A stretch of DNA of 14,320 nt from Caldithrix sp964468415 (GCA_964468415.1 CAYXUS010000141.1:1-14320); one strand, 5' to 3'. Shown: positions 1 through 7,630, counted from the first letter of the stretch. Numbers and translations: made by a program. The notes: generated by a model from the letters alone, not told the origin.

Positions 1-3000
1 AGCGCGTAGGTTTGACCGTTCCCGGTGTAAACCTGACGAAAAACTTGTGCCAGGGCATGCGCCCATTCATCCACGCCGTTCCAGAAACGCTTGACCAGCG
101 GTTTTAATACCGGAGCCATGGCACGCTGATACGGAGTAAAAAATTTGTAGGCATAATGGGTTGTTTCCGGACGTTCCGGACGTTCTGCCGCATAAACGAT
201 GTTAAACGGCTTAACCTTTTGAGACTTCGGATTGATGAGCACCAAATACAGCAATAGCAGAATAAAAATCACAGCCACAATAAGCATTACCGCCGCACCG
301 TTCCAATACCCCAGCGAGCTGTACACCGTGTATTGATTCCAGTTTAACGTGGAACTAAACACCGGATCGATCATGCGGGAAAGCGGGGCTAACAAATATT
401 TCGGGAAAACGGAAAACACCATAATGATTGCAATTAAAATGTATTGGGGAATAAGCAACCACGCTGGTGCTTCTTTAATCTTTAGCTGATTCGGTTTGGG
501 CATGCCCAGAAAAATGGCATGAATTAACCGGTAGCAATACAAAAAGGCGATGGTGCTGGCAAAAAAGGCGATTCCCGTCTGCAAATACCAGCCTTTCTCG
601 ATAAGCGCCTCGTAAAGCAGCCACTTGCCTCCGAATCCGGTTAAAGGCGGGACACCCGAAAGTGCAATAATTCCGATTAATACCGAAACAAACGAAAGGG
701 GCATGCGCTTGATTAAACCACCCATTTCGTACATGTTACGCGTTCCGGTACGGTAAATAACCCCGGCAATGGCCAGGAACAAAAGTCCCTTAAAAAGCAA
801 ATGGTTCAAAGTGTGCCACAAAGCAGCGGCCCAACCCAAATGCGACATGGCCGCCAACGCCAATAAAATGTAACCGACCTGCCCCACACTGGAATAGGCC
901 AAAAGCTTTTTGGCATCTTCCTGAAAAACGGCAAACAGCGTGGCGAACAGCGCCGTTAATGCGCCCACCCAGCCCAGTACCGCGCTTAATGATATGCCGG
1001 CCAGGTAGGGAGTTCCCATTTGAACAAACAAGACAACAAAACCGAAAATACCCGCCTTCGAAAGAATGCCCGAAATCATCGGCGTAATATCATCTTCGGC
1101 TTCGGCATAGGCACCCGGTGCCCAAATGTGCAGGCCCAATGCCGCGATTTTAACCAGAAATCCAATAGCCACAAACAGGTAAATCCACGGAGCGTACGCA
1201 CTGGCCGCCGAAAGCACACGCAAGCTCATGCTTTCGGGAAAAGCCGCGTATGCAAAGGCAAATCCCGTCAATAAAAAGTAAGCGCCTCCCAAACTAAACA
1301 CAACATAAGTCAAGGCCGGCCATTGCGCCTTTTTCCCGCGAATAATCAACAAATAAGACGACATGGTCATCAATTCCCAGGCAAAAAAGAACTGTACCAG
1401 ATCTTTGGCTAAAACCAAATCGGACAGAGCGCCGAGCATGAGCAAAAGTAAAGGATAAACGCCCATGGAGCGCCGGGAACGTACAAGAGTGCCGATAAGC
1501 ATGACCAATCCGCCCAGTAAAAAGAGCAAATCAAAATAGAACCGAAATCCGCTTAAAGTCGGCAAAATCCAATAGGCGTAACCGCCCACCAGAATAAAGG
1601 TCAAAACTCCTTTCAATTTTGCCGGTAACCCGTCCAGCACAAAAAGGACGGCCGCGGCAGCAAGCGGCAAATACAAAACCGCAGCATTCGGCATAACATG
1701 GGTAGAAAACAAGTAGCCCACACCCAACGAAAGTAAAGCAAAAGTCCACAGAGTAACGTGTTGTTCACCCTGCACCTTTACACTTGCTTCTTGCGTTTCG
1801 CCTTTCAGCGCATAGCCGAACCACCGTAACAAGTAAACCGCTTCGAACAACGAGCCCAGCAAAATAAAACCGATCCACCAAAAATGCTGCTCTTTGGCCA
1901 GCGCCATTACCATTGACCACTTTCCCCAAAAACCGGCAAACGGGGGAAAGCCCAGCATTGCCAGCACAAAAACGCCCAGCAAAAATTGCAAAAGCGGTTT
2001 TTTGCGCAAAACGCCCCAGTCTTTAATATTGTCCTGTTTTACTAAACCGGCCAACCAATAAAGCCCGGCTTTGGCAAAAAAGTGATTAAAGAAAAGGGCA
2101 AGAATAATGTATTTAAAAATTTTAAACTGCGGATCAAGAGCAAACCCCATCGCCAGAGCCATGAGCAACATTCCCATCTGACCTACCGAAGAATAGCCCA
2201 GCATTCGCGTAGTCGTGGTTTGCTTTAATCCCATCCAGTTAGAAACCAAAAAGGTCAGCAAGCCCATTCCGGCAACAATCATCAGCCAATGGGCCGGAGC
2301 CAAAGGAAGAATTTTGTACAAAGCAAAAAACATGGCGCCAGAGGTTCCTGCCGAAATCATCGCGGCAATACCGGGATTCGCGGCCTGATAAACATCCAAT
2401 GCCCAACCATTGGCCGGAAACTGCTTCATCTCGATAAAGAAGGACAAAAGCAGCATGAAAATGGCGATGACCACAACCGGCAGCCCCGAATGCAAAATAG
2501 GGCTCTCAATCATTCCGTCGATATTTAGCGTACCGCTGTAACTGTAAAGAAAAATAATTCCCAGAAGCAAAAAGGTAGAAGCGATGCTTCCCGCAAGCAT
2601 GTACTTAAACCCGGCCGAAAGCGATTTCACATCCCGATCCATGCCAACCAGAGCATAACTGGCGATCGAAGTAATTTCCACGAAAACAAAAAGGTTAAAA
2701 ATATCGCGCGTCATCACCAGGCCGTTCATGCCCAATGTAAGCAGCAAAAACAGTACCTGTGTACGCACTCCGATGGTGTTGAAATGGCGCAACAAATACA
2801 AACCACCCAATAAGGCCAGCAAATTCAGGCCGGTCAAAAAGACCGCTTCCTGCAGGCTCATTTGCAAATTAATAGAAAGAGGCGGCTTTAACCCGGCAGT
2901 AAAAATTTGCACCGGTTGAACACCCTGAAAGAGAAAGCCGTACAACCACTGACCGGAAATAAAGACAAAAGCCGTTAGCGCAAGTAAAAATATTACATTA

Positions 3001-3086
3001 AGTGTCGTTTTGCCCAAACGCTCAAAAACCGGAAGCAAAAAAGCCACACCGAGCGCAATTGCGATAATGTAAATTGGTTCTACCAT
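1..3086 (-). CDS. Tandem Mrp antiporter subunit, two MrpD/NuoN-like modules in one protein (partial, 3' end outside window)
   Basis: The frame is open from ATG 3084-3086 to the window edge, at least 1028 codons without a stop; I checked it line by line. Two proton-conducting membrane modules (complex I antiporter family) follow one another. Module 1 (about residues 1-425) has the channel residues Glu137 (in FVFVEITS), Lys221 (in EMKQFPANGW) and Lys339 (in NHFFAKAG). Module 2 (about 455-930) has Glu571 (in FFAWELMT), Lys646 (in FLVKIAALGLHIW), Lys677 (in SKAGIF) and Lys766 (in NHLLFKG). The linker near 425-450 is short and polar (GETQEASVKVQGEQH). After a last hydrophobic segment comes a soluble tail containing ERPERPE. 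The start overlaps the mrpC stop by 7 bases and follows an AGGGA ribosome site. Family knowledge: such subunits move H+ or Na+ in Mrp antiporters and MBH/MBS-type complexes. Each module is normally a separate gene. The true C-terminus is unknown. Confidence 0.9.
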   Translation of the reverse strand, partial: MVEPIYIIAIALGVAFLLPVFERLGKTTLNVIFLLALTAFVFISGQWLYGFLFQGVQPVQIFTAGLKPPLSINLQMSLQEAVFLTGLNLLALLGGLYLLRHFNTIGVRTQVLFLLLTLGMNGLVMTRDIFNLFVFVEITSIASYALVGMDRDVKSLSAGFKYMLAGSIASTFLLLGIIFLYSYSGTLNIDGMIESPILHSGLPVVVIAIFMLLLSFFIEMKQFPANGWALDVYQAANPGIAAMISAGTSGAMFFALYKILPLAPAHWLMIVAGMGLLTFLVSNWMGLKQTTTTRMLGYSSVGQMGMLLMALAMGFALDPQFKIFKYIILALFFNHFFAKAGLYWLAGLVKQDNIKDWGVLRKKPLLQFLLGVFVLAMLGFPPFAGFWGKWSMVMALAKEQHFWWIGFILLGSLFEAVYLLRWFGYALKGETQEASVKVQGEQHVTLWTFALLSLGVGYLFSTHVMPNAAVLYLPLAAAAVLFVLDGLPAKLKGVLTFILVGGYAYWILPTLSGFRFYFDLLFLLGGLVMLIGTLVRSRRSMGVYPLLLLMLGALSDLVLAKDLVQFFFAWELMTMSSYLLIIRGKKAQWPALTYVVFSLGGAYFLLTGFAFAYAAFPESMSLRVLSAASAYAPWIYLFVAIGFLVKIAALGLHIWAPGAYAEAEDDITPMISGILSKAGIFGFVVLFVQMGTPYLAGISLSAVLGWVGALTALFATLFAVFQEDAKKLLAYSSVGQVGYILLALAAMSHLGWAAALWHTLNHLLFKGLLFLAIAGVIYRTGTRNMYEMGGLIKRMPLSFVSVLIGIIALSGVPPLTGFGGKWLLYEALIEKGWYLQTGIAFFASTIAFLYCYRLIHAIFLGMPKPNQLKIKEAPAWLLIPQYILIAIIMVFSVFPKYLLAPLSRMIDPVFSSTLNWNQYTVYSSLGYWNGAAVMLIVAVIFILLLLYLVLINPKSQKVKPFNIVYAAERPERPETTHYAYKFFTPYQRAMAPVLKPLVKRFWNGVDEWAHALAQVFRQVYTGNGQTYA

Positions 3087-3433
3087 TTCATATCCCTGTA
3101 GTCACTAATGTCCAAAGATTTTTTCTTTTGATACAAATTAATCACAAAAGCCAGCATCAAAGCATTAACAGCCACACCAATAACGATGGCCGTAAGTACC
3201 AGAGCTTGCGGTACCGGATCGACCACCTTGTGCACTGCCTGCGCAATGCCCACAGCCGAATCCAGAATAGGTGCCGTTCGTCCTTTGATGTAGCCGATGG
3301 AGATCATCCCGATTTCCAACCCCGTGTCCACAATGGAGAGACTAATGACCATTTTGATCATATTGCGACGGGTCAATAATCCCCAGAACCCGATGGCCAT
3401 CAAAACAAAAGCAAATCCCAAAATTAGTATCAT
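3080..3433 (-). CDS. mrpC: Mrp antiporter subunit C (MnhC/MbhG, NuoK-like)
   Basis: This 117-residue membrane protein has three hydrophobic segments (about 1-19, 26-48 and 76-100), as expected of the NuoK/MrpC family. The hallmark DPVPQALVLTAIVIGVAVNA lies at residues 72-91, and a membrane acidic residue (Glu40, in DTGLEIGM) sits in the second helix. In the complex, MrpC packs against the MrpD-type antiporter module and helps carry the proton/sodium path. The ATG at 3431-3433 has a modest AAGG ribosome site. The stop overlaps the start of the following double antiporter gene, implying translational coupling. A 35-base gap separates it from the upstream mrpB-type gene, the only noticeable spacer within the mrp genes. 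Confidence 0.93.
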   Translation of the reverse strand: MILILGFAFVLMAIGFWGLLTRRNMIKMVISLSIVDTGLEIGMISIGYIKGRTAPILDSAVGIAQAVHKVVDPVPQALVLTAIVIGVAVNALMLAFVINLYQKKKSLDISDYRDMKW

Positions 3434-3468
3434 CGTTTTACCTTACATTTTTCCGTTAGAAAAACTTT

Positions 3469-4155
3469 CTATTCTTCTTTTAGATTTTCCAAAATACCCG
3501 AAAGCTCGGTTCCCACCTTCAAACCGATAAAAGTGTAAATGACTGGAATGGCTCCGGCACTCAACAAGGCTCCATACTGCCCCAGGGGCAAAAAGCGGTT
3601 GTCCAGAAATCCGGCAGCCAGAACCAACCCCAGAATACCCACAACCACGTAGCTGGCCCCGGCCAGGGATTCCAGCCAGTTCATCAAGGCATGGTTCAAA
3701 CTAAAGCGCGGGAAGACCAGCAGCGAAAGTAAAATTCCCGAAGCCACCACGGCCCCGCCCTGAAAGCCTCCGCCCGGGGAGAGATGCCCGTTCAAAAAGA
3801 TGTAGGCCCCGAACATCACGATAAACGGAATTAACAAATTGGTACCCGTATTTAAAAACTCACTGGCCGGACGTCTTTTCATTCCCTTTTCCTTCTTCTC
3901 CCGACGGCGCAAAAGCAAAGCAACACCTGTGGCAGCCAAAAACAACACACTCACCTCACCCAGGGTATCCAGCCCACGATAGGTAACCACAATGGCGGTA
4001 ACCACGTTTACGGCTCCCAGTTGATTGGGCTCTTTGGCCACATATTCTCGCGCCACTCCGGACAAGTCGGTATGGGGTTGCCACAGCATCAACATCTTAA
4101 AGAAAATAACCAGCAGGAGAGCCACCACCACAAAAGCAAAAGCGCGTTTAATCAT
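3469..4155 (-). CDS. mrpB: Fused MbhE-like + MrpB subunit of Mrp antiporter module
   Basis: A 228-residue membrane protein made of two known parts. Residues about 1-90 resemble the MbhE piece, equivalent to the last part of classical MrpA, with the signature YRGLDTLGE at 59-67. Residues about 98-225 are a full MnhB domain, with LNTGTNLLIPFIVMFGAYIF at 101-120 and the SPGGGFQGG loop at 126-134. A basic linker (RRREKKEKGMKRR) joins them. I chose the ATG at 4153-4155 because it lies just after a strong AGGAGG site and overlaps the previous stop by 8 bases. An in-frame extension to 4224 would add a basic, low-complexity leader and overlap the upstream gene further. In archaeal MBH clusters these two parts are usually separate genes E and F. 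Confidence 0.88.
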   Translation of the reverse strand: MIKRAFAFVVVALLLVIFFKMLMLWQPHTDLSGVAREYVAKEPNQLGAVNVVTAIVVTYRGLDTLGEVSVLFLAATGVALLLRRREKKEKGMKRRPASEFLNTGTNLLIPFIVMFGAYIFLNGHLSPGGGFQGGAVVASGILLSLLVFPRFSLNHALMNWLESLAGASYVVVGILGLVLAAGFLDNRFLPLGQYGALLSAGAIPVIYTFIGLKVGTELSGILENLKEE

Positions 4156-4399
4156 TCTCCACCTCCTGTTCCCGCGTCTTCTTAATGGCATACAGGAAAA
4201 TAGCCGTCGAAAGTCCCGCACCAATCGCGGCCTCGGTCATTGCCACATCCGGTGCGGCTAACACCAAATAAACCACACTGGCAAACAAGCTGACAATTCC
4301 GCCTGCCACCGCCGCAGCTACCAAATTTTTAAAGTAAATCGCCGCAATGGCCGCAACCACCATTCCAATGCCCAACAAAATGATCAGCACTTCATTCAT
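4148..4399 (-). CDS. DUF4040/MbhD-like Mrp subunit (split-off MrpA segment)
   Basis: An 83-residue protein with two to three membrane helices. The conserved stretch LAAPDVAMTEAAIGAGLST (residues 47-65) is the DUF4040 signature, found near the C-terminus of large MrpA proteins and as stand-alone subunit D in MBH-type clusters. Its glutamate (Glu57) is in the usual conserved position. The gene starts 8 bases before the mrpG stop and ends inside the start of the MbhE-MrpB gene, so it is locked into the operon. Its presence as a separate gene, with the next MrpA piece fused to MrpB, shows that the MrpA tail is split here as in archaeal-type Mrp clusters. Confidence 0.9.
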   Translation of the reverse strand: MNEVLIILLGIGMVVAAIAAIYFKNLVAAAVAGGIVSLFASVVYLVLAAPDVAMTEAAIGAGLSTAIFLYAIKKTREQEVEND

Positions 4400-4757
4400 G
4401 GTCTGCCCCCTTCTCTGTATCCGCTTTCTCTTGTGCTTCGTCTTCGGCCAGACGATCCAACACCGTTTTCTTGGTCAAGGGAATGCCCGCAAAATGTGCT
4501 GCGCGGGCCAAGGCATGGGAAGAAAGAGGGTTGGTTGTGACAAGAAACGCCACCAAAATAAACGTTTGCAGAAACCAATCCGGATGGTACATTCCAATAC
4601 CCAGCAATGTCAGAATACTTCCCAGAGTAGTGGACTTGGTTCCGGCCTGCATGCGGTTGTACAAATCGGGCATGCGCAAAATACCCAATGCACCTAAAAA
4701 CAAAAAGAGCGAGCCGATCAAGGCGACAATCGCTCCGAACAAACGAAGAGCTTCCAT
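4392..4757 (-). CDS. mrpG: Mrp antiporter subunit G (MnhG)
   Basis: A 121-residue protein with three membrane helices. The MnhG hallmark LGILRMPDLYNRMQAGTKST lies at residues 24-43, and the third-helix motif TNPLSSHALARAA at 75-87. The C-terminal tail (about 95-121) is charged and soluble. MrpG is a small structural subunit of the Mrp antiporter core, needed for assembly. The ATG at 4755-4757 shares one base with the mrpF stop (TAATG) and follows an AAGGGGGG ribosome site. The gene overlaps the DUF4040 gene by 8 bases. Confidence 0.93.
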   Translation of the reverse strand: MEALRLFGAIVALIGSLFLFLGALGILRMPDLYNRMQAGTKSTTLGSILTLLGIGMYHPDWFLQTFILVAFLVTTNPLSSHALARAAHFAGIPLTKKTVLDRLAEDEAQEKADTEKGADHE

Positions 4758-5017
4758 TACAGCCCCCCTTCCAGATAACGGGCAATGGCAATTACCCCGA
4801 TAAAACTAAGTATTCCGTAAACCAATGCCACGTCCAGATAAATTACCCGGCCGGTGTACAATGCGATAAAAACAATCAGGGACGTAGAAATAATGGTCAA
4901 TGTATCGAGAGCAACCGTTCGGTCGGCCACAGAAGGCCCCAAAACAAATCGCGCACCGGCAACCAAAACAGCTACCATAGCAATAATGGTAGCAACATGC
5001 ATCAAAGTTTCAGCCAA
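4757..5017 (-). CDS. mrpF: Mrp antiporter subunit F (MnhF), TTG start
   Basis: An 86-residue protein with three hydrophobic segments. MrpF motifs are RFVLGPSVADRTVALDTL (residues 23-40) and VIYLDVALVYGILSFIG (58-74), followed by ARYLEGG at 79-85. It is a small membrane subunit of the Mrp core. The start is read as TTG at 5015-5017: a GGAGG site at 5024-5028 lies six bases upstream, and residues from this start match the usual length of the family. The first internal ATG would be 21 bases from that site. The start lies inside the last codons of mrpE, an 8-base overlap. Confidence 0.92.
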   Translation of the reverse strand: MAETLMHVATIIAMVAVLVAGARFVLGPSVADRTVALDTLTIISTSLIVFIALYTGRVIYLDVALVYGILSFIGVIAIARYLEGGL

Positions 5018-5522
5018 AGATCACCTCCAGATATTTTTCAAAACCGGCAACAATTTTTTCCGAAGCTCCTTTTACATCCTTGTCCGTCACATCAATCCAG
5101 TGAATGTAATAGTAATCGCCTTTTACCTCTACCGAAAGCGTTCCCGGAGTAAGCGTAATGGAATTGGCCAGAATCATGCGCCCCACCGGCGACTTTAATT
5201 TGGTTTGCACCTTAACAATACCCGGATTGATGGGGATGCGCGGTTGAACAACCCGCCGAGCCACGTCAAAATTCGATTTCACGATTTCAATAAACAAATA
5301 AAAAAGATAAATTATCGAATAAATGATTTTCTTAGGCGTCACGACAAACAGTTTTTCTCCTTTGACGAAGGCCAAAGAAACAATAAACGCCGTGATAAAA
5401 ATTACCACCCAATTCCCTATCAGGGTAACATGCGTCCACGCGATGTAAAAAATCAACAACACCAAAGCGACAATGAAGGCATTTACAATTTTTAAAACAG
5501 GACTACGCGATGTGTTCTCCAT
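5010..5522 (-). CDS. mrpE: Mrp antiporter subunit E (MnhE)
   Basis: A 170-residue protein with two or three N-terminal membrane helices (about 10-30, 35-54 and 65-83), then a soluble MnhE domain. The conserved stretch ILANSITLTPGTLSVEV is at residues 117-133, followed by YYIHWIDVTD at 138-147. MrpE is an Mrp subunit required for assembly, at the edge of the complex. The frame stays open upstream to 5684, but that extension overlaps marR and reads as unrelated, Asn/Lys-rich sequence. ATG 5520-5522, behind a GAGAGA site, gives the normal family length. It is the first mrp gene after marR, with a 37-base gap. Confidence 0.92.
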   Translation of the reverse strand: MENTSRSPVLKIVNAFIVALVLLIFYIAWTHVTLIGNWVVIFITAFIVSLAFVKGEKLFVVTPKKIIYSIIYLFYLFIEIVKSNFDVARRVVQPRIPINPGIVKVQTKLKSPVGRMILANSITLTPGTLSVEVKGDYYYIHWIDVTDKDVKGASEKIVAGFEKYLEVIFG

Positions 5523-5559
5523 GGGCTTTACTCTCTCAATTAACTGTTTATTTAATTTT

Positions 5560-6030
5560 TTACGATTCTTCCAATTCCTGACCGTGCTCTTTGAGCCACA
5601 AATCCAATGCGTTGAGCAGTTGCTGAATGGCTTTAACCACTTCGTCTCTGGAATCGGCATCGATCCGTTTGAATATTTCTTCATGGATCTCCGCAGAAAC
5701 CTTGCGGATACGCTCGACGATCTTCTTACCCTGTTTGGTCAGAATCACGTTGATATTGCGCCGGTCATCCGGAGCAATCCGTCGTTCCACATACCCCTTA
5801 TTCTCCAGAGAAGTGATAATGCGCGTCACTCCGCCCGGGGTAATCCCCAAACGCTCGGACAATTCTTTGACCCCCATTCTTTCCTGATCGTAGAACTGCA
5901 CCAGGCAATTGTACTCCGATTGGGTAATCCCGATCATGCGCACAAACAAAATGTCTTTGAGATTGCACTTTTGCCTTAAATTAAAAATGAGTTCCGCGAT
6001 GTGCTTGTAGGGGTCTTTTTTCAAAGCCAT
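5560..6030 (-). CDS. MarR-family transcriptional regulator
   Basis: A 156-residue winged-helix DNA-binding protein. The helix-turn-helix lies at about 54-80 (VKELSERLGITPGGVTRIIT) and the wing at about 80-100, with the MarR hallmark APDDRRNINVILT. Helices at both ends would form the dimer interface. It has only two cysteines (22 and 42), both N-terminal to the DNA-binding region, so a redox-sensing role is possible but not shown. It is the first gene of the minus-strand unit that continues into mrpE. The leader contains AGATAA inverted repeats over the promoter, so it probably represses itself and the mrp genes. The ligand is unknown. The ribosome site is AAGGA at 6034-6038, close to the ATG. 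Confidence 0.93.
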   Translation of the reverse strand: MALKKDPYKHIAELIFNLRQKCNLKDILFVRMIGITQSEYNCLVQFYDQERMGVKELSERLGITPGGVTRIITSLENKGYVERRIAPDDRRNINVILTKQGKKIVERIRKVSAEIHEEIFKRIDADSRDEVVKAIQQLLNALDLWLKEHGQELEES

Positions 6031-6041
6031 TATTCCTTACC

Positions 6042-6079
6042 AGATAAATATTTTATCTTGTAAATTATATACGAGATAA
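6042..6079. promoter_or_regulatory. Nested inverted repeats, probable MarR operator
   Basis: Three AGATAA/TTATCT half-sites lie at 6042-6047, 6053-6058 and 6074-6079. The outer pair forms a 27-bp near-palindrome (6053-6079, arms TTATCTTGTA and TACGAGATAA, two mismatched pairs overall). The inner pair forms a second, 17-bp palindrome (6042-6058). Together they cover the -10 box, part of the spacer and the predicted transcription start of the marR-mrp unit. MarR proteins bind such AT-rich dyads as dimers and commonly repress their own gene; that this MarR binds here is inferred from position. Confidence 0.6.
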
Positions 6080-6090
6080 ATAATTGTCAA
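6064..6090 (-). promoter_or_regulatory. Sigma70-type promoter of the marR-mrp unit
   Basis: Read on the minus strand, TTGACA (6085-6090) and TATAAT (6064-6069) are both exact consensus, separated by 15 bases, slightly shorter than the ideal 17. The predicted start is near 6057, leaving a leader of about 27 bases before the marR ATG. The perfect hexamers make this a strong candidate, but the short spacer lowers confidence and could suit a promoter kept under control by a regulator. Confidence 0.65.
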
Positions 6091-6249
6091 AATAAATTTT
6101 TTATTTTATTAAATGTATATTTATTCACAAAACGCCTGCTTCACCTGCCTGTTAATCCCCTGTTTTCACATAAAATATGCCCGACAACCGACATCCTTTC
6201 CCGGGGAGAATTCTGCAAAATTTTTCCTTCTTTCAAAAAAGGCGGGATT

Positions 6250-6278
6250 TTGACAAGAAAATTTTGTACTTTTTATTC
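6250..6278 (+). promoter_or_regulatory. Possible promoter of the MscS-type gene
   Basis: A consensus TTGACA at 6250-6255 is followed 17 bases later by a weak TTATTC (6273-6278). A very good AGGAGG ribosome site lies at 6293-6298, six bases before the ATG at 6305. The rest of the 274-base gap between marR and this gene shows no further structure I can support. Confidence 0.35.
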
Positions 6279-6304
6279 ACAACGATTGTTACAGGAGGCC
6301 TGCC

Positions 6305-7186
6305 ATGGATTTTATTTTAAATCACACAGAAAAATTCTTAGGTTTTACCCTGTTCTCCATTAACCAAACCCCTATTACCATTTTTTCGCTGGTGCTCTTT
6401 ATTCTGGTTTTAACCATCAGCTTTTTTATTACCAAGTTTTTCAATTTCTTCATATTGCGTAGGATTCTATTACGCCTTGGAGTGGACGAAGGCGTACGGT
6501 TTACTTTGCAGCGTATCAATTTTTATTTGATGATGTCCATCGGAACCATCATTGCGTTCCAATTTATCGGCATCGATTTGAGCGGTTTGGCGGTTATCTT
6601 CGGCATGCTTTCGGTCGGCATTGGCTTTGGCCTGTAAAATATCACCTCCAACTTTGTTTCCGGTCTCATTTTGCTGTTGGAACGCCCCATCAAAATCGGC
6701 GACCGGGTCATGGTGGGACAAACCGAAGGCGATGTACTGGATATCAACATCCGTTCCACCACCATTCGCTCTTTAGACAATGTTTCAATTATTGTGCCCA
6801 ATAGCGATTTTATTTCGAGCAAGGTCGTTAACTGGTCTTATGGAGACACCCGGGTACGTATTAACATCGAAGTAGGCGTTTCGTACGACTCGGATCTGGA
6901 CCTGGTTCTGGACACATTGCTCGAAATTGCCAGGGCACACCCGCAGGTACTCTCTTCTCCGGAGCCGGACGTTTTGTTTGACAGCTTTGGCGATTCGGCC
7001 TGGAATTTACGTTTGCGCGTTTGGCTGGCCTCTCCGAAGGATCACCACAAAATCCGTTCCGATTTAAACATTGCCATTGTGCGTAAATTTCGGGAACGCG
7101 CCATCGAAATTCCCTTCCCGCAACAGGATATCCATGTACGCAGCATTCCCCCTGCCGCTCCGATTGGCAATTCTGTAAGCATGTAA
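6305..7186 (+). pseudogene. MscS-family mechanosensitive channel interrupted by an in-frame TAA
   Basis: The frame runs 293 codons from ATG 6305 to the stop at 7184-7186 apart from one TAA at codon 111 (6635-6637). The upstream part has three membrane helices (about 25-47, 72-90 and 93-110). The last is the glycine-rich pore helix IFGMLSVGIGFGL. The family normally continues QN.ISNF.SG, and here the sequence after the stop reads NITSNFVSGLILLLERPIKI, in the same frame. The beta domain and C-terminal alpha/beta cage are intact to the end. A single C-to-T change (CAA to TAA) explains the break. No plausible internal start with a ribosome site follows it. Function of the intact family: osmotic release valve in the inner membrane. 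It is a recent nonsense mutation or a base-call error, as nothing else has decayed. Confidence 0.85.
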
Positions 7187-7296
7187 TTGAGAAATGCGCG
7201 CGTAATCACGGAATTTTACTCAACAATTATTTATTTTTCCTAAAAAAAGCCGATTAACAATACCATGTTAACGGAATAAACGACGGGAGCCATATT

Positions 7297-7611
7297 ATGA
7301 AAAAATCACTTTTAATGGTAACTCTGTTCTTTTTTTTGATCGGATGCGTGGCCACAAACAAATCGCTTTGGGATAAACCGCAAGTTTCCGTAGATCCGCT
7401 GGTTACCAAATGGCTTGAAGCACCGGCCAAAACCGCGGATGAAACCATCGGGATTATCATTGTTTCCAAAGCCCCCCTGGGCGATTACAAATTTCTCAAA
7501 AAAGTGAGCCCGCATCGTTACACGGCACACGTCACCAAAAATCAATTACGCACTTTATTGCAGGACGAGCGTATTTTACGCATTAGCTCGGGCCAGCAAA
7601 TCCTCCATTAA
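7297..7611 (+). CDS. Small lipoprotein with a subtilase-propeptide (I9-like) region
   Basis: A 104-residue protein with a lipoprotein signal (MKKSLLMVTLFFFLIGC; lipobox LIGC, lipidated Cys17). Val at +2 gives no inner-membrane retention signal, so outer-membrane placement is likely. Residues 76-101 align without gaps to residues 72-97 of the subtilase encoded next. Ten of 26 positions are identical, including the shared pattern I-x-R-I-S-x-G-x-Q (93-101 here, 89-97 there). In subtilases this segment is the end of the inhibitory propeptide. The protein may be a membrane-tethered inhibitor, folding helper or immunity factor for its neighbour. A GGGAG ribosome site precedes the ATG, and the subtilase start lies 19 bases after the stop. 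The lipoprotein call is firm; the inhibitor role is inference. Confidence 0.75.
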   Translation: MKKSLLMVTLFFFLIGCVATNKSLWDKPQVSVDPLVTKWLEAPAKTADETIGIIIVSKAPLGDYKFLKKVSPHRYTAHVTKNQLRTLLQDERILRISSGQQILH

Positions 7612-7630
7612 ATAATTGAAGGAGAATATG

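Noticed and set aside
165..185. Short tandem repeat TTCCGGACG, about 2.3 copies
   Set aside because: It lies in the coding tail of the antiporter protein and simply encodes Arg-Pro-Glu repeats; too short to call a functional repeat.
1700..1820. A gene boundary between the two antiporter modules
   Set aside because: I read the frame across the linker base by base: there is no stop, and no ATG with a ribosome site precedes module 2.
4156..4224. N-terminal extension of the MbhE-MrpB protein
   Set aside because: It would be a basic, family-unlike leader overlapping the DUF4040 gene; the ATG at 4155 has a strong ribosome site and fits the domain start.
4396..5152. Several open frames of 110-154 codons overlapping mrpG, mrpF and mrpE in other frames on both strands
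   Set aside because: They overlap genes with clear family motifs, lack ribosome sites and show no recognisable protein features; they are shadows of biased codon use.
5523..5684. N-terminal extension of MrpE into marR
   Set aside because: It runs through the marR C-terminal codons, gives no MnhE-like sequence, and ATG 5522 gives the normal family length.
6635..6637. TAA read as glutamine by a changed genetic code
   Set aside because: Several intact genes here (for example marR, mrpF, the lipoprotein gene and the ABC ATPase gene) end naturally in TAA, and no other gene has an in-frame TAA.
7187..7296. Promoter or operator before the lipoprotein gene (TTAAC...GTTAA dyad near 7254-7271)
   Set aside because: Only five-base arms, and no convincing -35/-10 pair at the right spacing; a promoter is expected here but I cannot place it.
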